From assembly GCA_963835735.1 (NCBI GenBank), contig CAWIGP010000002.1:248001-312000 (forward strand): 64,000 nucleotides of DNA, read 5' to 3'. The translations under genes and the position numbers were made by a program. The DNA is from DASQMT01 sp963835735 (lineage in GTDB: Bacteria; Actinomycetota; Thermoleophilia; Solirubrobacterales; Solirubrobacteraceae). Numbering within the stretch: the first letter of the stretch is position 1; every line of letters begins with the position of its first letter. The notes beneath the pieces are model-generated. The model did not search any database and had not been told where the DNA came from. It saw only the letters and a program-made list of their open reading frames with translations. Positions 1 to 7,425 of this stretch are shown piece after piece.

Positions 1-66
1 GGCGTTGGTACCGCCGCCGCCGACGCCGACGACCTTGATCACTGCGAGATAGCTGCCTGCTTCCAT
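1..66 (-). CDS. ftsZ: FtsZ, N-terminal 22 codons (cut by window edge)
   Basis: Tubulin-like GTPase that forms the division ring. Only the first 22 codons are in the window; they read into a typical FtsZ N-terminus (MEAGSYLAVIKVVGVGGGGT), with the glycine-rich nucleotide-binding start VVGVGGGGTNA. The ATG is at 66-64. It is the last visible gene of the dcw cluster, downstream of ftsQ, as in other actinobacteria, with a 177-bp gap that holds its own promoter candidate. The rest of the gene lies to the left of the window. Confidence 0.93.
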   Translation of the reverse strand, partial: MEAGSYLAVIKVVGVGGGGTNA

Positions 67-96
67 GAGAGTTCTGTCCGTACCTCGAGTTAGAGT

Positions 97-116
97 CGAG
101 CGTTTTGAGGCGCTCG
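97..116 (-). repeat. Small hairpin in the ftsZ leader
   Basis: Perfect 6-bp inverted repeat (CGAGCG, 8-nt loop, CGCTCG) about 30 bases before the ftsZ start, next to an imperfect dyad at 84-100 (CTCGA / TCGAG). If the promoter at 137-166 is right, both lie in the ftsZ 5' leader. Function unknown. Confidence 0.4.
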
Positions 117-136
117 CTTTGGGCCCGGATTCCTGC

Positions 137-166
137 ACGTTACGGGGATTTCCTCTCCGATGTCAA
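137..166 (-). promoter_or_regulatory. Candidate ftsZ promoter
   Basis: On the minus strand a consensus -35 hexamer TTGACA (166-161) is followed, after 18 bp, by TAACGT (142-137), which keeps the important T, A and final T of a -10. It would give a leader of roughly 60 nt before the ftsZ ATG. Seen in sequence only; start site not proven. A separate ftsZ promoter after ftsQ is common in actinobacteria. Confidence 0.45.
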
Positions 167-207
167 AGTCACGGAATCTCGGCAAGATCGCTTGCAAACC
201 GAGAAAG

Positions 208-226
208 TCTCGACTCAAGGTCGAGA
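208..226. promoter_or_regulatory. 7-bp-arm palindrome upstream of ftsZ promoter
   Basis: TCTCGAC-TCAAG-GTCGAGA is a perfect inverted repeat with a 5-nt centre, just after the ftsQ stop and about 40 bp upstream of the candidate -35. Position and symmetry suggest an operator or a small terminator for ftsQ, but it has no T-tract, so an operator is the better guess. No regulator can be assigned from the sequence. Confidence 0.35.
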
Positions 227-243
227 GTAGGGCCATTCTCAGC

Positions 244-1008
244 CTACGGTTGAGGCTCTGATGGTACGACGGTCGGCGTGGCGGTCGGCTCCGGCTCGAC
301 CGGCCCGACGCCGCCAGCCGCGACCAACTTCGGCACGCGCAGATCCAGGTAGGTGGCTCCGGCGGACGAGTCCTCGGCGAGCACGCGCGCGGCCGCGCCC
401 CACTTCGCGCGCGCGTCGCGCGGAGCGCCGAAGATCAGCTCGGGGCCGTCGCGCAGTTCGACGGACAGGCCGTCCTCGCCCCAGAACAGTCGCTCCGAGC
501 GCTCGCGCAGCTCGCGCGGTGCGGCGGCGGCCACCCTCAGCGCGGCGAGCGCCCGGCGATCCCGCACGCGGCCGTCGTGCACCAGGGCCTTGCTGGTCAC
601 GACCGGGAGCTCGTCGGTGCGCACGCCGTCGAGCAGCAGCCCGGCGCCGGTCGCCGGCACGCGGCTGCCGCCGCTCTGGAGCGTGGCGACCGGCGCGTGC
701 TCGATCACCTCGATGCGCAGGTCGTGCGGGAAGTCGGCGCGGACCCTCAGCCCGGCGACCGAGGCGAACGGCTCGACGGCGTCCTCGAGCGCGTCGTTGT
801 CGACGTGCAGCGTGCTCATCCCCTTGGCAGCGGCCTCGAGCGCCTCGCGCACCTGCGTGTCCTCCGAGCTCGTGCTGCCGCTCACCGACACCTGCTTGAC
901 GGCCGCGAACGAGGATTCGCGGAACCACATCCAGCCGAACGCCAGGCCGGCCACCGCGAGCACGAGGCCAGCGAGCATGCGCCAGGGCAGCCGGTGGACG
1001 CGGGCCAT
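244..1008 (-). CDS. ftsQ: Cell division protein FtsQ
   Basis: Bitopic divisome protein of the FtsQ/DivIB family that, with the FtsL/DivIC-type partners, licenses septal peptidoglycan synthesis. 254 residues: short basic cytoplasmic tail, one membrane segment at about residues 11-28, then a POTRA-like region (about 38-105, 'VKQVSVSGS...STLHVD...LRVRADFPHDLRIEVIEHAPVA') and the beta domain. Length is typical. It sits between murC and ftsZ, the usual actinobacterial place. The 115 bp between it and murC hold no recognisable gene. Confidence 0.9.
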   Translation of the reverse strand: MARVHRLPWRMLAGLVLAVAGLAFGWMWFRESSFAAVKQVSVSGSTSSEDTQVREALEAAAKGMSTLHVDNDALEDAVEPFASVAGLRVRADFPHDLRIEVIEHAPVATLQSGGSRVPATGAGLLLDGVRTDELPVVTSKALVHDGRVRDRRALAALRVAAAAPRELRERSERLFWGEDGLSVELRDGPELIFGAPRDARAKWGAAARVLAEDSSAGATYLDLRVPKLVAAGGVGPVEPEPTATPTVVPSEPQP

Positions 1009-1123
1009 CTCGGAATCTTCGCCGTCCGCCCGGCGGGTCCTACCGCGGCGTTGCGCGAGCGAACGTCAACGGCGGGCCTCCCCTTCAATGGCGCGCAGTA
1101 GACGCGGAGTCCTCCGCAGCCGC

Positions 1124-2452
1124 TCAGCTGACGACCAGCGCGCGACCGAGCGCGTCGACGTCGCCGGCCCCGAGCGTGAGCACGAGGTCGCCGTCGCGGA
1201 CGCGGCCGCGCACGTACGCCTCCGCTTCGTCGAACCCCGGCATCCAGGCGACGGTCTTCCCGCCCGCCGCGTCGGCCGCCGCCTCGGCGACGAGCAGCCC
1301 GGTCACGCCGGGGAAATCCTCCCCGCGCTCGCGCGCGGGGTACACGTCGAGCACGACCACCTCGTCGGCGCCCGCCAGCGCGGCGCCGAACTCGGCCGCC
1401 TGGTGCGCGGTGCGGGAGAACAGATGCGGCTGGAAGACCGCGATCACGCGCCGCGGCCCGAGCGTGCGGGCGGCCTCGAGCGTCGCGGCGACCTCGGTGG
1501 GATGGTGCGCGTAGTCGTCGACCACGAGCGCGCCCGCTGCGGTCGTGCCGAGCCGCTCGAAGCGCCGGCCCGCGCCCTCGAAATCGCGCAGCGCCGCGGC
1601 GGCCGCGGCGAGGTCGGCGCCGGCGAGCCGCGCGGCGGTCAGCGCGGCGGCCGCGTTGAGCGCGTTGTGCGTACCGGGGACGGTGAGCTCGACCGCGACG
1701 CCGTCGAGCGTGAAGCGCGAGCCACCGGGCGTCAGCTCGGGCGCGGCGTCGAACGGGACGAGCGGGATACCGGCGGGCGCGAGCGCGAGCAGCTCCGGCC
1801 GGTCCCAGACCACCGTGGCACGGCTCGCGAGCGCGAGGAAAGCTCGGAACGTCTCGTCGACGTCGCGCCGGGACGCGTAGGTCGTGTGGTGGTCGAGCTC
1901 CGCGTTCGTCAGCACCGCGATCGCGGGCGCGAGCGAGAGCAGCGAGCGGTCGGACTCATCTGCCTCGACGACGAGCCACTCTCCCGCTCCCCAACCGGCG
2001 TTGGCGCCGGTCGAGCGGACGGCGCCGCCGACCAGGTAGGCGGGATCCATCCCGCAGCCGCGCAGCGCGTGGACGAGCATGCTCGAAGTCGTCGTCTTGC
2101 CGTGCGTGCCGGTGACCGCGATCGTCGGGCGCAGCCGCGTCAGCTCGCCGAGCAGCTCGGCGCGGTGCAGCTCGCGCAGCCCGCGTTCGCGCGCCGCGGC
2201 GCGCTCGGGGTTGGCGGGCGGGATCGCGGTCGAGACGACGACCTCCGCGCCGTCGGGCACGTTGGCGGCGTCGTGCCCGACCGCGGGCTCGATCCCCGCG
2301 GCGCGAAGCGGGCCGGCGTAGGGCGAGCCGGCGGCGCGGTCCGAGCCCGTGACCGATGCGCCGAGCGCGTGGGCGACGAGCGCGAGGCCGCTCATCCCGG
2401 CGCCGCCGATCCCCACGAAGTGCAGCCTCCTGCCGGCCCAGTCCGTGCTCAC
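1124..2452 (-). CDS. murC: UDP-N-acetylmuramate--L-alanine ligase (MurC)
   Basis: Cytoplasmic Mur ligase that adds L-Ala to UDP-MurNAc with ATP. 442 residues from a GTG start (VSTDWAGRRLHFVGIGG); upstream in-frame codons belong to the pilin-like gene's antisense frame and are not used. Seen: the N-terminal UDP-binding loop GIGGAGMSG (about 14-22), the ATP P-loop GTHGKTTT (115-122), and the central 'EADESDRSL' and 'VDDYAHHPTE' blocks typical of MurC. It starts 12 bp after the stop of the inserted pilin-like gene. No murB follows in this cluster, unlike many bacteria. Confidence 0.95.
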   Translation of the reverse strand: MSTDWAGRRLHFVGIGGAGMSGLALVAHALGASVTGSDRAAGSPYAGPLRAAGIEPAVGHDAANVPDGAEVVVSTAIPPANPERAAARERGLRELHRAELLGELTRLRPTIAVTGTHGKTTTSSMLVHALRGCGMDPAYLVGGAVRSTGANAGWGAGEWLVVEADESDRSLLSLAPAIAVLTNAELDHHTTYASRRDVDETFRAFLALASRATVVWDRPELLALAPAGIPLVPFDAAPELTPGGSRFTLDGVAVELTVPGTHNALNAAAALTAARLAGADLAAAAAALRDFEGAGRRFERLGTTAAGALVVDDYAHHPTEVAATLEAARTLGPRRVIAVFQPHLFSRTAHQAAEFGAALAGADEVVVLDVYPARERGEDFPGVTGLLVAEAAADAAGGKTVAWMPGFDEAEAYVRGRVRDGDLVLTLGAGDVDALGRALVVS

Positions 2453-2463
2453 GGGCGGGGAGG

Positions 2464-2901
2464 CTAGTGGTCTACCAGCGTGCCGTCGGCGTCTGCCGTC
2501 GCCCGGCAGAGGCCGCGGCCGGGGTCGTCGCAGGTGCGCGTCGTCTCGCCGGTGGCTTTGAGCTCGAGCGTGAACTTCGTGCCCGAGTGCGAGCGCTCGG
2601 TGATCGTGAACGTCGTCTTGAAGCCCTTGACGTCGAACTCGGCGGTCGCCTCGGCGATCGCCGGCTCGATCTTCTCGAGCTCGGCGCGGTCGACGACGAA
2701 CGTGTCGTGGTCGGTCTCGTACGTCTTCAGCGCGATCTGAGCGGTCCGGATCATCGTCTGCGCCTCGTTGTCGTGGGCCTTGTCGCGCTGTCCCAGAAAC
2801 GAGGGCAGCGCGATCATCGCGAGGATCCCGAGCAGCACGAGTACGACGAGCAGCTCCACCATCGTGAAGCCGCGCTCGTCGGTGGTCGGTCGGCGAGGCA
2901 T
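2464..2901 (-). CDS. Type IV pilin-like protein (prepilin N-terminus)
   Basis: 145-residue protein with a textbook class III/type IV prepilin signal: a short basic leader ending in Gly11, then F-T-M-V-E with Glu at +5 of the mature chain, followed by a hydrophobic helix (about 12-35). The rest is a small globular domain with two cysteines near the C-terminus (TCDDPGRGLC) that could form a disulfide. It would be cut by a prepilin peptidase and displayed in a pilus or pseudopilus. It is embedded between murG and murC, 12 bp from murC, so probably co-transcribed with cell-wall genes. No peptidase or pilus assembly genes are adjacent; the Tad-type genes at 19-25 kb are a different system. Confidence 0.85.
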   Translation of the reverse strand: MPRRPTTDERGFTMVELLVVLVLLGILAMIALPSFLGQRDKAHDNEAQTMIRTAQIALKTYETDHDTFVVDRAELEKIEPAIAEATAEFDVKGFKTTFTITERSHSGTKFTLELKATGETTRTCDDPGRGLCRATADADGTLVDH

Positions 2902-2975
2902 GCTTCCGAAGTGAACGGCCGGCCATGCCGCAAACTTGAGGTTCGCGCGGTGACTGGACGAATGGGGTCGCGACC

Positions 2976-4037
2976 CTAGGTGGTCGGTCCGCCGGCGGCG
3001 GCGAGCACGGCCCGCGCCACGTCGCGCGCGGCGTCCGGTCGCGCGAGCCGCGCCGACGCCTGCGCCATCGCGCTCAGCCTGTCGGCGTCGAGCAGGATCC
3101 CGTCGACCGCGGCGCGCAGCCGCTCCGGCGTGAGCGCGTCGTCGGCGATCACCACCGCGGCACCGCCCTGCTCCATCCAGCGTGCGTTCCCCGTCTGGTG
3201 GTCGGCGGTCGCGTGGGGATACGGGACGAGCACGGCCGGGAGCCCGTACTGCGCGATCTCGAAGATCGAGCCGCCGGCGCGCGCGACCGTGGCGTCCGCC
3301 GCCGCGAGCGCGCGGCCGAACGGGACGAGGTAGTCGCGCAGGTCATAGCGCGGGCCGGGCGCGCGCAGGTCGGGGAAGTCGCGCCGCCCGGCGATGTGCA
3401 GGACGCGGTACGGCGCGTCCACGAACGCGGCGACCGCCGCGTCGTTGAGCGAGCGCGCGCCGAGCGAGCCGCCGAACACCAGCAGGCAGCGCTCGTCGGC
3501 GTCGATCCCGAGCGCGGCGCGCGCGCCGGCCCGGTCGGTGTCGCGCGGCGGGACCGGGCGGCCGGTGACGAGGTAGCGCTCGCCATCCCGGCCCGGGATC
3601 GGGAACGCGAGGCAGACGCGCCGCGCGCGCGGCGCGAGCAGGCGGTTGCTCAGGCCAAGGTGCGAGTCGGCCTCGGTCAGCACCAGCGGCACGCGCTGCA
3701 GCACGGCGGCGAGGCCGACGGGACCCGCGACGTAACCGCCGCCGCCGAGCACCGCGTCGGCTCCTCGCCGGCGCAGGATCGCGCTCGCGTCGCGCAGCGC
3801 GAGCGCGGCCTTGGAGGCGGCCCGCGCCGCCTTCAGCGGATTGGTGCGGGAGATGCCCTCGACCCGGAGCGTGTCGAGCGGGTACCCGGCGGCCGGCACC
3901 AGCTCGGCCTCGGCGCGCTGCCCGCCGACGAACGAGACCTCGGCGCCCTCAGCCCGCAGCGCGTCGGCCACCGCGAGGGCCGGCACGACGTGCCCGGCGG
4001 TCCCGCCGGCTGCGATCACGATCCGCGGCGCGCTCAT
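2976..4037 (-). CDS. murG: Lipid II synthase MurG (GlcNAc transferase)
   Basis: Peripheral membrane GT28 glycosyltransferase that moves GlcNAc from UDP-GlcNAc onto lipid I to make lipid II. 353 residues, standard length. The N-terminal GGTAGHVVPA loop (about 11-20), 'VLGGGGYVAGPVGLAA', the UDP-GlcNAc site 'GGSLGARSLNDA' and 'ARAGGSIFEIAQYGLPAVLVPYPHA' are all present. ATG start at 4037. As read, the upstream ftsW frame overlaps it by 89 bp, but a one-base correction in ftsW would give the usual ATGA overlap. Confidence 0.95.
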   Translation of the reverse strand: MSAPRIVIAAGGTAGHVVPALAVADALRAEGAEVSFVGGQRAEAELVPAAGYPLDTLRVEGISRTNPLKAARAASKAALALRDASAILRRRGADAVLGGGGYVAGPVGLAAVLQRVPLVLTEADSHLGLSNRLLAPRARRVCLAFPIPGRDGERYLVTGRPVPPRDTDRAGARAALGIDADERCLLVFGGSLGARSLNDAAVAAFVDAPYRVLHIAGRRDFPDLRAPGPRYDLRDYLVPFGRALAAADATVARAGGSIFEIAQYGLPAVLVPYPHATADHQTGNARWMEQGGAAVVIADDALTPERLRAAVDGILLDADRLSAMAQASARLARPDAARDVARAVLAAAGGPTT

Positions 4038-5196
4038 CCTTCCGCCTCCCGTCCACCGCGCGCAGGTGCCCCGACCCGCCGCCGGCGACGTTCAGCAGCA
4101 GGCCCATCGCCATCAGCAGGCAGATCAGCGAAGACGAGCCGGACGAGATGAACGGCAGCGGCACGCCGGTCAGCGGCGCGAGCCCGAGCACGGTGTAGAT
4201 GTTCAGCAGCGCCTGGCACAGGATCAGCGAGGTCAGCCCGGTGGCGAGCAGCTTCGCGTAGGCGCCCTTCGCGGCCTTCGCGGTGCGCAACCCGGCGTAC
4301 CCGATCATGCCGTAGAGGGCGAGCAGCGCGCAGATACCAGCGAGCCCGAGCTCCTCCCCGATGACCGCGAGGATGAAGTCGGTGTGGGCTTCCGGCAGGT
4401 AGAAGATCTTCTGCACGGACTGTCCCGGGCCGACGCCGAACAACCCTCCCGAGCCGATCGCGATCTGACCCTGGACCGACTGGAAGCCGATCGTGCCGGC
4501 GTGGTCCCAGGGATTCAGGAACGCTGTCAGCCGCGCCCGGCGGTAGGGCTCGAGCAGGGCGAACAGGATGATCAGCAGCGACACGCCGCCGGCGATCAAC
4601 CCGAGCTGGCGCAGCGGCAGCCCGGCGGCGACGAGCATCGCGGCGAGCGTGAAGCCGATCACGAGCGCCGTGCCGAGGTCGGGCTGGGCGACGATCAGCA
4701 GCACCGCGCAGCCCGCGGGGAGGAAGATCGGCCCGCTGACGCGACGGAGGTTCGGCGAGAGCTTCGGCTTCGCGGACAGCATGGCCGCCGCGTGCAGCAC
4801 CAGCGCGAGCTTCATCAGCTCGGCGGGCTGGAACTGCACAGGCCCGGCGCCGAGCCAGCGCCGCGCGCCGTTGACAGTGACCCCGAAGCCGGGGATCAGG
4901 ACCAGCACGAGCAGGACGAACGACGCGAGTAGCAGCATCGGCGTGAGGCGGCGCACGTGCTCGAGTCCGTGGCGGGCGAGCAGCTGCATCAGGACGAGCC
5001 CCACCGCGCCGTACATGAGGTACTTGACGAGGTACGCGGTGCCGTCGCCGTGTCCCTCGAGCAGCGTGCGCGCGGACGAGGCGGAGTAGACCATCACGGC
5101 GCCGCCGGCCAGCAGGCAGAACGTCGCCGTGAGGAGCATCCGGTGCTCGAGCGGCTGCTGCCTGGACTTGGCCATCAGACCACGATTCGACAGCAT
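3949..5196 (-). CDS. ftsW: Lipid II polymerase FtsW (SEDS family)
   Basis: Polytopic SEDS glycosyltransferase that polymerises lipid II at the septum together with FtsI. 415 residues as read, about ten hydrophobic segments, with SEDS landmarks 'NGARRWLG', 'QPAELMKLALV', 'QPDLGTAL', 'FSVQ'-like 'GFQSVQGQIAIGSGG', 'EAHTDFILAVIGEELG' and 'GLAPLTGVPLPFISSGSS'. ATG 5196 chosen because GGAGG precedes it. The last ~30 residues are basic and overlap murG by 89 bp; in the neighbouring frame the tail ends R-E-A-E-G-stop exactly in an ATGA overlap with murG, so a missing base near 4046-4090 is likely. Confidence 0.93.
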   Translation of the reverse strand: MLSNRGLMAKSRQQPLEHRMLLTATFCLLAGGAVMVYSASSARTLLEGHGDGTAYLVKYLMYGAVGLVLMQLLARHGLEHVRRLTPMLLLASFVLLVLVLIPGFGVTVNGARRWLGAGPVQFQPAELMKLALVLHAAAMLSAKPKLSPNLRRVSGPIFLPAGCAVLLIVAQPDLGTALVIGFTLAAMLVAAGLPLRQLGLIAGGVSLLIILFALLEPYRRARLTAFLNPWDHAGTIGFQSVQGQIAIGSGGLFGVGPGQSVQKIFYLPEAHTDFILAVIGEELGLAGICALLALYGMIGYAGLRTAKAAKGAYAKLLATGLTSLILCQALLNIYTVLGLAPLTGVPLPFISSGSSSLICLLMAMGLLLNVAGGGSGHLRAVDGRRKDERAADRDRSRRDRRARRAGPRGGRRAAG

Positions 5197-5279
5197 GCAC
5201 CGGACGCCTCCAGCCGCACGGGCCGCATCGAGCCGGTGACGAGCCGTGAAGCGGTCGCCGCGGAGCGCGGACGAGCCGT

Positions 5280-6731
5280 TCAGCCGCGCACGAGCGCCTT
5301 GAAGCGGTCGCCGCGCTCGCCGAACGAGCGGAACTGGTCGTAGGAGGCGCAGGCCGGCGAGAGCAGCACCACGTCGCCGGCGATCGCCGCCGCGCGCGCC
5401 GCCGACACCGCGCGCTCCAGCTCCCCGCAGTCGTGGACCGGAATGCCGGCAGGTTGGAGCGCCGCCGCGAGCCGCCCGGACTCCTCGCCGATCAGGTACG
5501 CGGCCCGGCCGCGCTCTTTGAGCGCCGCGGCCAGCGGGGTGTAGTCCTCATGCTTGCCGCGGCCACCGAGGATCGCGTGGACGCCGCCGGGGAAGGACCG
5601 GATGCCGACGAGCGCCGACGCGACGTTGGTCGCCTTGGAGTCGTCGACGTACAGCACGCCTTCGACGCGGCCCACCTCCTCGAGCCGGTGCTCGACGCCC
5701 GCGAACGCTCTCAGCGCGGCACGCACCGCCGTCGGCTCGACGCCGCGGGCGAGCGTGACTGCGGCCGCGGCCATCGCGTTCTCGAGGTTGTGCGCACCGC
5801 GCAGGCGGATCTCCTCGATGGCGATGACCGGCTCGCCGCGCCAGATCAGGCTGCCGCCCGCGACGCGCATGTCGGCGGCGCCCTCGCCCGCCGGCGCGGC
5901 CTCGCCCGCCGGCGCGGCCTCGGCCCCCGGCGCGGCCTTGCCCCCCGGCCCGGCCCCGCCCCCCGGCGCGGCCCCGCCCCCCGGCGCGGCCCCGCCCCCC
6001 GGCGCGGCCATCGGCGACGCGAACGCGACCCTCGTCGCACGGCCGCCGACATCGAACCCGACGGGCACGACCGCGATCGCGCCCTCGACCTGGTGGGCGA
6101 AGACGCGCAGCTTCGCGTCGCGGTAAGCCTCGAACGTTCCGTGCCGGTCGAGGTGGTCCGGCGCGAGGTTGAGCAGCACAGCGGCGTCCGGAGCGAACGC
6201 GACGGTGTCCTCGAGCTGGAACGAGGACGCCTCGCACACGACGACCGCTGCGGGATCGAGCGTTCCGGCGAGCGTCGTCAGCGCCGTTCCGACGTTGCCC
6301 GCAACCGCAACCGGAACGCCCGCCTCGCGATGGATCTGCCCGACCAGCTCCGTCGTCGTCGTTTTGCCGTTCGACCCCGTGATCGCGATCAGCTCGTTCG
6401 GCAGCAGCCGCCAGCCGAGCTCGAGCTCGCCCAGCACGAGCAACCCGCGCCTGCGCGCGGCGCGCACCACCGGCGCGTCCTGCGGCACGCCCGGGCTCTT
6501 CACCAGCGTCCGCACGCCGTCGAGCAGGTCGACGCCGTCGGTCGACTCGTACACGGCGACGCCGACGCGCTCCAGCTCCCCGACCGCGGCCGCATCGACC
6601 GGCCCGCCGTCGCACCCCGTCACATCCTCCCCGCGTGCCCGTAGGGCGAGTGCGGCCGCGCGCCCGGAACGGGCGAGTCCGACGATCAGGAACGGTCCGG
6701 GTGGCAGCGGCGGGCGCATCGGGCCGCCCAT
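5280..6731 (-). CDS. murD: UDP-MurNAc-L-Ala--D-glutamate ligase (MurD)
   Basis: Cytoplasmic Mur ligase adding D-Glu. 483 residues, somewhat long for MurD (usually about 440-460). P-loop GSNGKTTT at 119-126, 'EASSFQLED' and 'NLAPDHLDRHG' blocks, 'VDDSKATN' and the C-terminal 'LLSPACASYDQF' are conserved. The extra length is an insert at about residues 242-284 made of Ala/Pro/Gly hexapeptide repeats (see the 18-bp tandem repeat). Start is ATG 6731; ATG 6719 is also possible. Upstream lies a 308-bp non-coding stretch, so murD may have its own promoter. Confidence 0.94.
   Translation of the reverse strand: MGGPMRPPLPPGPFLIVGLARSGRAAALALRARGEDVTGCDGGPVDAAAVGELERVGVAVYESTDGVDLLDGVRTLVKSPGVPQDAPVVRAARRRGLLVLGELELGWRLLPNELIAITGSNGKTTTTELVGQIHREAGVPVAVAGNVGTALTTLAGTLDPAAVVVCEASSFQLEDTVAFAPDAAVLLNLAPDHLDRHGTFEAYRDAKLRVFAHQVEGAIAVVPVGFDVGGRATRVAFASPMAAPGGGAAPGGGAAPGGGAGPGGKAAPGAEAAPAGEAAPAGEGAADMRVAGGSLIWRGEPVIAIEEIRLRGAHNLENAMAAAAVTLARGVEPTAVRAALRAFAGVEHRLEEVGRVEGVLYVDDSKATNVASALVGIRSFPGGVHAILGGRGKHEDYTPLAAALKERGRAAYLIGEESGRLAAALQPAGIPVHDCGELERAVSAARAAAIAGDVVLLSPACASYDQFRSFGERGDRFKALVRG
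5884..6009. repeat. Seven 18-bp tandem repeats inside murD
   Basis: Seven head-to-tail 18-bp units ending GGCGCGGCC (first unit 5884-5901, last 5992-6009), with units 5-7 identical and units 1-2 identical. In the murD frame each unit encodes a six-residue Ala/Pro/Gly-rich block. The unit length keeps the reading frame, so copy-number changes would be tolerated as linker expansion or contraction. Confidence 0.9.
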
Positions 6732-7039
6732 TCAAGCGGGCCCGGCGTCAGCGCAGCACCCACAAACGCTCGAGCAGCTACGCCCCGAGCTCCGCGCTTC
6801 CCGGTCAGCGCACGTGGCCGGCGCAGGCGACGCCCGCCGAGCCGGTCGCGGCTCCGCCCGCCGAGCTGCCACGACGGCGCGCCCTGCGAGACGATCGTGA
6901 TCGCCCGGGCCGGCACGGTTGTCGCGTTCGTCTGCGCGGGCGCGTTCGTCGCCGCGCGGCGCCGCTCGCACGACGAGCGGGAACGCGACATGGTCCATGG
7001 CGACGGGCGCGCGGCCCCGCGGCGGCGGCACCCCGGTTG
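6732..7039. other. Non-coding gap upstream of murD
   Basis: No convincing gene on either strand. A plus-strand reading frame opening at 6897 has a hydrophobic start (MIARAGTVVAFVCAGAFVAA) but runs on as the antisense of the next gene and has no evident ribosome site. The stretch may hold a promoter for murD-ftsW-murG; I see no clear hexamers. Confidence 0.4.
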
Positions 7040-7348
7040 TCAGCCCAGGTCGTCCGGCCGTAAGCGGCGGCTCGGGTCGGCGCGGCCGCCGTCGAACTCG
7101 AGCCCCTCGGCCTCGAGCCGCCGGCGGACCTCGGCCGGGTCGCCCAGCGCGGTCGCGCCGACGGTGCCGTCGGACTTCAGGACGCGGTGGGCGCCCGGCG
7201 ACTCCTCGCGCAGGAAGCGCTGGTTGAGCGTGCGGGCGTGGCGGTCCGTGCCTCCGCAGGCGTGGGCGACGTCGCCGTAGCTCATCCACGTCCCGGGCGG
7301 GATCGTGGCGAGCACTTCGTGCAGTTGATCGGTTTCGATGGTGCTCAT
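7040..7348 (-). CDS. MGMT-like / alkyltransferase-like (ATL) DNA-binding protein
   Basis: 102 residues covering only the C-terminal winged-helix domain of O6-alkylguanine-DNA alkyltransferases. Seen: 'IPPGTWMSYGDVAHACGG' (about 13-30), the recognition-helix region 'RTLNQRF', and 'SPGAHRVLKSDGTVG', where the acceptor Cys of the P-C-H-R motif is replaced by Ala. Family knowledge: ATL proteins lacking Cys bind O6-alkylguanine and hand lesions to nucleotide excision repair without removing the alkyl group. Inserted between mraY and murD, same strand; no functional link to the cell wall is evident. Confidence 0.82.
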   Translation of the reverse strand: MSTIETDQLHEVLATIPPGTWMSYGDVAHACGGTDRHARTLNQRFLREESPGAHRVLKSDGTVGATALGDPAEVRRRLEAEGLEFDGGRADPSRRLRPDDLG

Positions 7349-7425
7349 GGGCCGACCGTACGGCGCGAAGCATGCGATTCCGCCGGATTGCGCGGAATCG
7401 GCGCGCAGTTGGTGCAGTGTCGTGG

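Noticed and set aside
353..2467. 704-codon plus-strand frame over ftsQ/murC
   Set aside because: Antisense shadow of well-supported ftsQ and murC; composition without any protein-like pattern.
6897..7280. Small plus-strand membrane protein upstream of murD
   Set aside because: Hydrophobic start only; no ribosome site and most of the frame is the antisense of the ATL gene.
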